A stretch of DNA of 64,000 bases, from the NCBI GenBank assembly GCA_020744425.1, contig JAGMUV010000037.1, positions 124,001 to 188,000 on the forward strand, written 5' to 3'. The notes under the pieces were generated by a model. It was not told the origin of the DNA, made no database searches, and saw nothing but the letters and a program-made list of their open reading frames with translations. The position numbers and the translations under genes are program-made. This document shows positions 63,201-64,000 of the stretch, in pieces (position 1 is the stretch's first letter; each line of letters opens with the position of its first letter). This stretch comes from Dactylonectria macrodidyma (Eukaryota > Ascomycota > Sordariomycetes > Hypocreales > Nectriaceae).

Positions 63201-64000
63201 GTGAACGAGAGCCGTCAGTTTTTGATGAGGGCCGCTAATCGAATCTTTTCCGAGAGACAGCTTTCGGCCGTGGAAGTCTGTTACTTCTTGCTTGGCTATC
63301 AAACGGACTTTACTAACGTGCCGCACTGGTCCTACATAAACTTGACCGCACTCTATTGGACCATTTTTCGGCGTTGGATACACCTCCGTCGCCAGGCCAG
63401 CACACAAACAGATGACGAAGAGCCATCAGAGACGGTACAATTTCGGGAAAGTGGCCGGACTTTATTGTACCTGGATGCCTACACCTACCGGGGCCCCGTT
63501 CTGAGAGACGTGTGCCTCTATGACTATATGTCTATGATTACCCTGGAGCGTCGCCGCGGCCGAGATGAGGATGAAACCCACTTAGCTCTGGAGGGACCTC
63601 CAGAGTGCTACGGATGGATCCAAAAGCTTCGCGAACCCCCCGACTACGCGGTGCCGATCTTTCAGGGATCCATTAGCGACGACCACATGGACGAGCACCC
63701 GGTGTACTTCAAACGGTACGCTCCCATTGCTGCCCCATTCACCCCCGAGCCATCTCTGACAATCTGTGCAGCAACTCGGTTCTCCACCTGGCCTTGTTTG
63801 TACCATGGGAAAACTTCCTCTCCGAGACGCCCGGTGATATCACAGGCATATGGCTTAACTGTGCTGCTAGGCTCTGTCCTCGCCTGCGGTCCCATGTCTC
63901 AAACATCTCCCTCCTCAGAAAGTCGGCCGAGGATGCTCGTAAAGACGCAAAGCTCTGGGCCAGCCGGTCGGAAGGCGACGACACAGTGGATGTGGACTTT
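59289..64000 (+). CDS. Helitron Rep-PIF1 polyprotein (C2), partial at the window edge
   Basis: From ATG at 59289 (MPRPEPVTVPLEEIRR) one frame is open to the window end. Domains follow C1: eight amino-terminal VPLEEIxRTLxDLDRQHAEE-like repeats (59297-60270); a Pro-rich linker; a DUF6570-like cysteine region (60620-60840); then the Rep with GSLHLHGLLWL (about 62511-62543) and VFYITNYATK (about 63046). At 63716-63771 a 56-nt segment has GTACGC, CTCTGAC and TGTGCAG. Taken unspliced, it shifts the reading frame into nonsense; spliced, the frame continues NSVLHLALFVPWEN as in C1. So the gene is interrupted by an intron, not a frameshift. The helicase part lies beyond 64000. It is clearly diverged from C1, so it is not a recent duplicate. 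Confidence 0.88.
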   Translation, partial: MPRPEPVTVPLEEIRRTLEDLDRQRARDRAQRGFEATQPRNRPGGAFVDETAIQVLRNSSQEPVRVPLDEIRRTLSDLDRQHVEERARRRGGGKAMLPPDEIARTMNDLDRQHAEETTRRRRIARSREVMESDLPNGKLRVPLEEDNRTIDGLDHWHSEPTAHQRERGRQQEASKPQTQGERVMVPLEEITRTLADLDRQHTEETTRRRQGERPQEAVESQLRDGRLGLPAEEITRTLKNLDRQHAEETLRRTQGTVRQGKILLPPEEIGRTLDELNRRHSGGTARPRQRALPQESMDLPFQNGGFRVPLEEIIRTCGDLDRQRASDTEPVQAPSTPEPTFRPPQTPPSRKRHRTQQEGLLTPPPSGPSCSRKRPRQLHETVQLQKQSLDAFLQYRESCFHAKRDASLSRSWCKEVPLALQVETSKSFYEAFTDERTLPISHCTFCYRKCPPAKITTVHWRTYLTTALLQATTALQKCKKCLPQDGDMEVDICLECRGVIENGKLPKACSVNNMDIGCEHRYPRELDGLSPVEERLIALQAPFGYITKFTVDNKTPSGVSYRKHVKGHIVVFPNNVDDLVATVLPHPLLQTIENIHVSWSGANRPSPAEVGTLLQVRKSRVTAALLWLQRNNPLYKDIEINLDEIQGWQYAEGSTVPAVLMERMQREEPSAVEKIHTDPIVPNTDRGLEENRFTSIEELLTSLRAEPSDDTPISVDNASMEQPHPPPEDLHISAPDPGSVDRGGDDILYETSTSGMFPLDGPAAFAEVDKLSFLAEAMRTSQTRHGDDAEPSAMMIHTAGDQPFIRVERGADFADNLHDDFFPRTFPKLFPWGRGGPKTLSEPDGNMYDASQPVQRSANHSLNYWAKYVLQRHGGRFATHPVFCFLIFNILLRSTNRRISMVRMARGSFDRLERVYGSLTADRLKIAEEEMRETRTTTDPDISFLLRELSIFGHAQPLSNETRLLMRRKIQAVNIWTGMPAIWITVNPNDINNPVKMRLSIHRLHDYDTAKELLADLRGRYDRIALGTMDPVSAAIFFHREISLFFEKYVRTGQESVFGKISHYYATVETNDRGSLHLHGLLWLEGNMQLPSLIDDMAKPEEEEYRAQVVRYLDSVFYECLDEEAGKAVRKERKPIDPIEGIMHDTEALAAAFDNESNYIAYCCQVHSHTYTCIKYSLKGLVGEGAGKHKRTACRFKAPWKIIEDTGFTEDGLLRIQRNHPLVNRYNKAMAVGLRHNHDISMILTRTKGLAMVFYITNYATKLDTPMWKRLVFAADVLRQLRESAALRYSGPNLAEQDAQRQAVVNESRQFLMRAANRIFSERQLSAVEVCYFLLGYQTDFTNVPHWSYINLTALYWTIFRRWIHLRRQASTQTDDEEPSETVQFRESGRTLLYLDAYTYRGPVLRDVCLYDYMSMITLERRRGRDEDETHLALEGPPECYGWIQKLREPPDYAVPIFQGSISDDHMDEHPVYFKRYAPIAAPFTPEPSLTICAATRFSTWPCLYHGKTSSPRRPVISQAYGLTVLLGSVLACGPMSQTSPSSESRPRMLVKTQSSGPAGRKATTQWMWT
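63716..63771 (+). other. Intron of the Helitron C2 gene
   Basis: 56 nt, with donor GTACGC, CTCTGAC branch-like site and acceptor TGTGCAG. The length is not a multiple of three, so removal is needed to keep the frame. The position is identical to the 54-nt segment in C1. Confidence 0.88.

Larger units (their letters stand above)
58942..64000 (+). mobile_element. Helitron C2, runs off the right edge
   Basis: It starts at TTGTCACATATCGGGATATC with the leader shared with C1, then a coding region colinear with C1 to the window end. It lies head to tail with C1. Its 3' end is outside the window. Confidence 0.85.

Noticed and set aside
63716..63771. Inactivating frameshift in Helitron C2
   Set aside because: The shift lies inside a 56-nt segment with good splice borders; splicing restores agreement with C1.

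Overview
The window looks like a transposon-rich accessory region from a filamentous ascomycete (probably a Sordariomycete). The evidence is short GT-AG introns of about 50-75 nt, a HET-S-like HeLo protein beside a NACHT-WD40 NOD-like receptor (NLR), a purine-phosphorylase-type NLR amino terminus, pogo/Fot-like, MULE, hAT, piggyBac and Helitron elements, and C-to-T stop codons resembling repeat-induced point mutation (RIP). The species is inferred, not shown. Several open frames begin at TTG or GTG; I give the first plausible ATG instead.

Layout. 1-3.1 kb: a deleted hAT element and two small TA-flanked MITEs. 3.7-6.5 kb: a three-exon ankyrin-repeat gene with a fungal STAND-type amino terminus. 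6.6-9.9 kb: a hAT end entered by a deleted Helitron, itself carrying a solo LTR. 10.7-11.3 kb: a MYND-finger gene. 11.6-12.9 kb: a Helitron helicase fragment. 13.5-16.0 kb: a complete pogo/Fot-like transposon abutting the truncated 5' end of a HET-S-like gene (to 16.7 kb), followed by an NLR with eight near-identical WD40 repeats (17.6-20.8 kb). 20.8-23.5 kb: no recognisable gene. 23.5-24.7 kb: an acyl-protein thioesterase gene split by a solo LTR. 25.0-26.8 kb: a RIP-damaged pogo-like element. 27.5-28.2 kb: a truncated phosphorylase-domain NLR. 28.2-36.8 kb: a nest in which MULE-1 sits in a hAT element, MULE-2 (with a passenger gene) in MULE-1, and a 5'-truncated LINE on the MULE-1 edge. 37-41.2 kb: remnants of an F-box/LRR-like gene, piggyBac, Helitron and mariner. 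42.7-44.8 kb: an apparently intact piggyBac-like element. 47.4-50.3 kb: a decayed MULE-3. 50.6-64 kb: two related Helitrons head to tail, the second running off the window.

The most notable host locus is 15.96-20.81 kb. The HeLo protein ends in two HET-s-type amyloid pseudo-repeats, and the adjacent NLR begins with a single matching motif. This is the layout of a NOD-like receptor that seeds a prion-like cell-death effector through shared amyloid motifs. Here the effector lacks its first two dozen or so codons exactly where the pogo-like element ends. The ankyrin gene and the phosphorylase-domain fragment add two more NLR-type genes within 25 kb, which suggests a small incompatibility or immunity cluster broken up by transposons.
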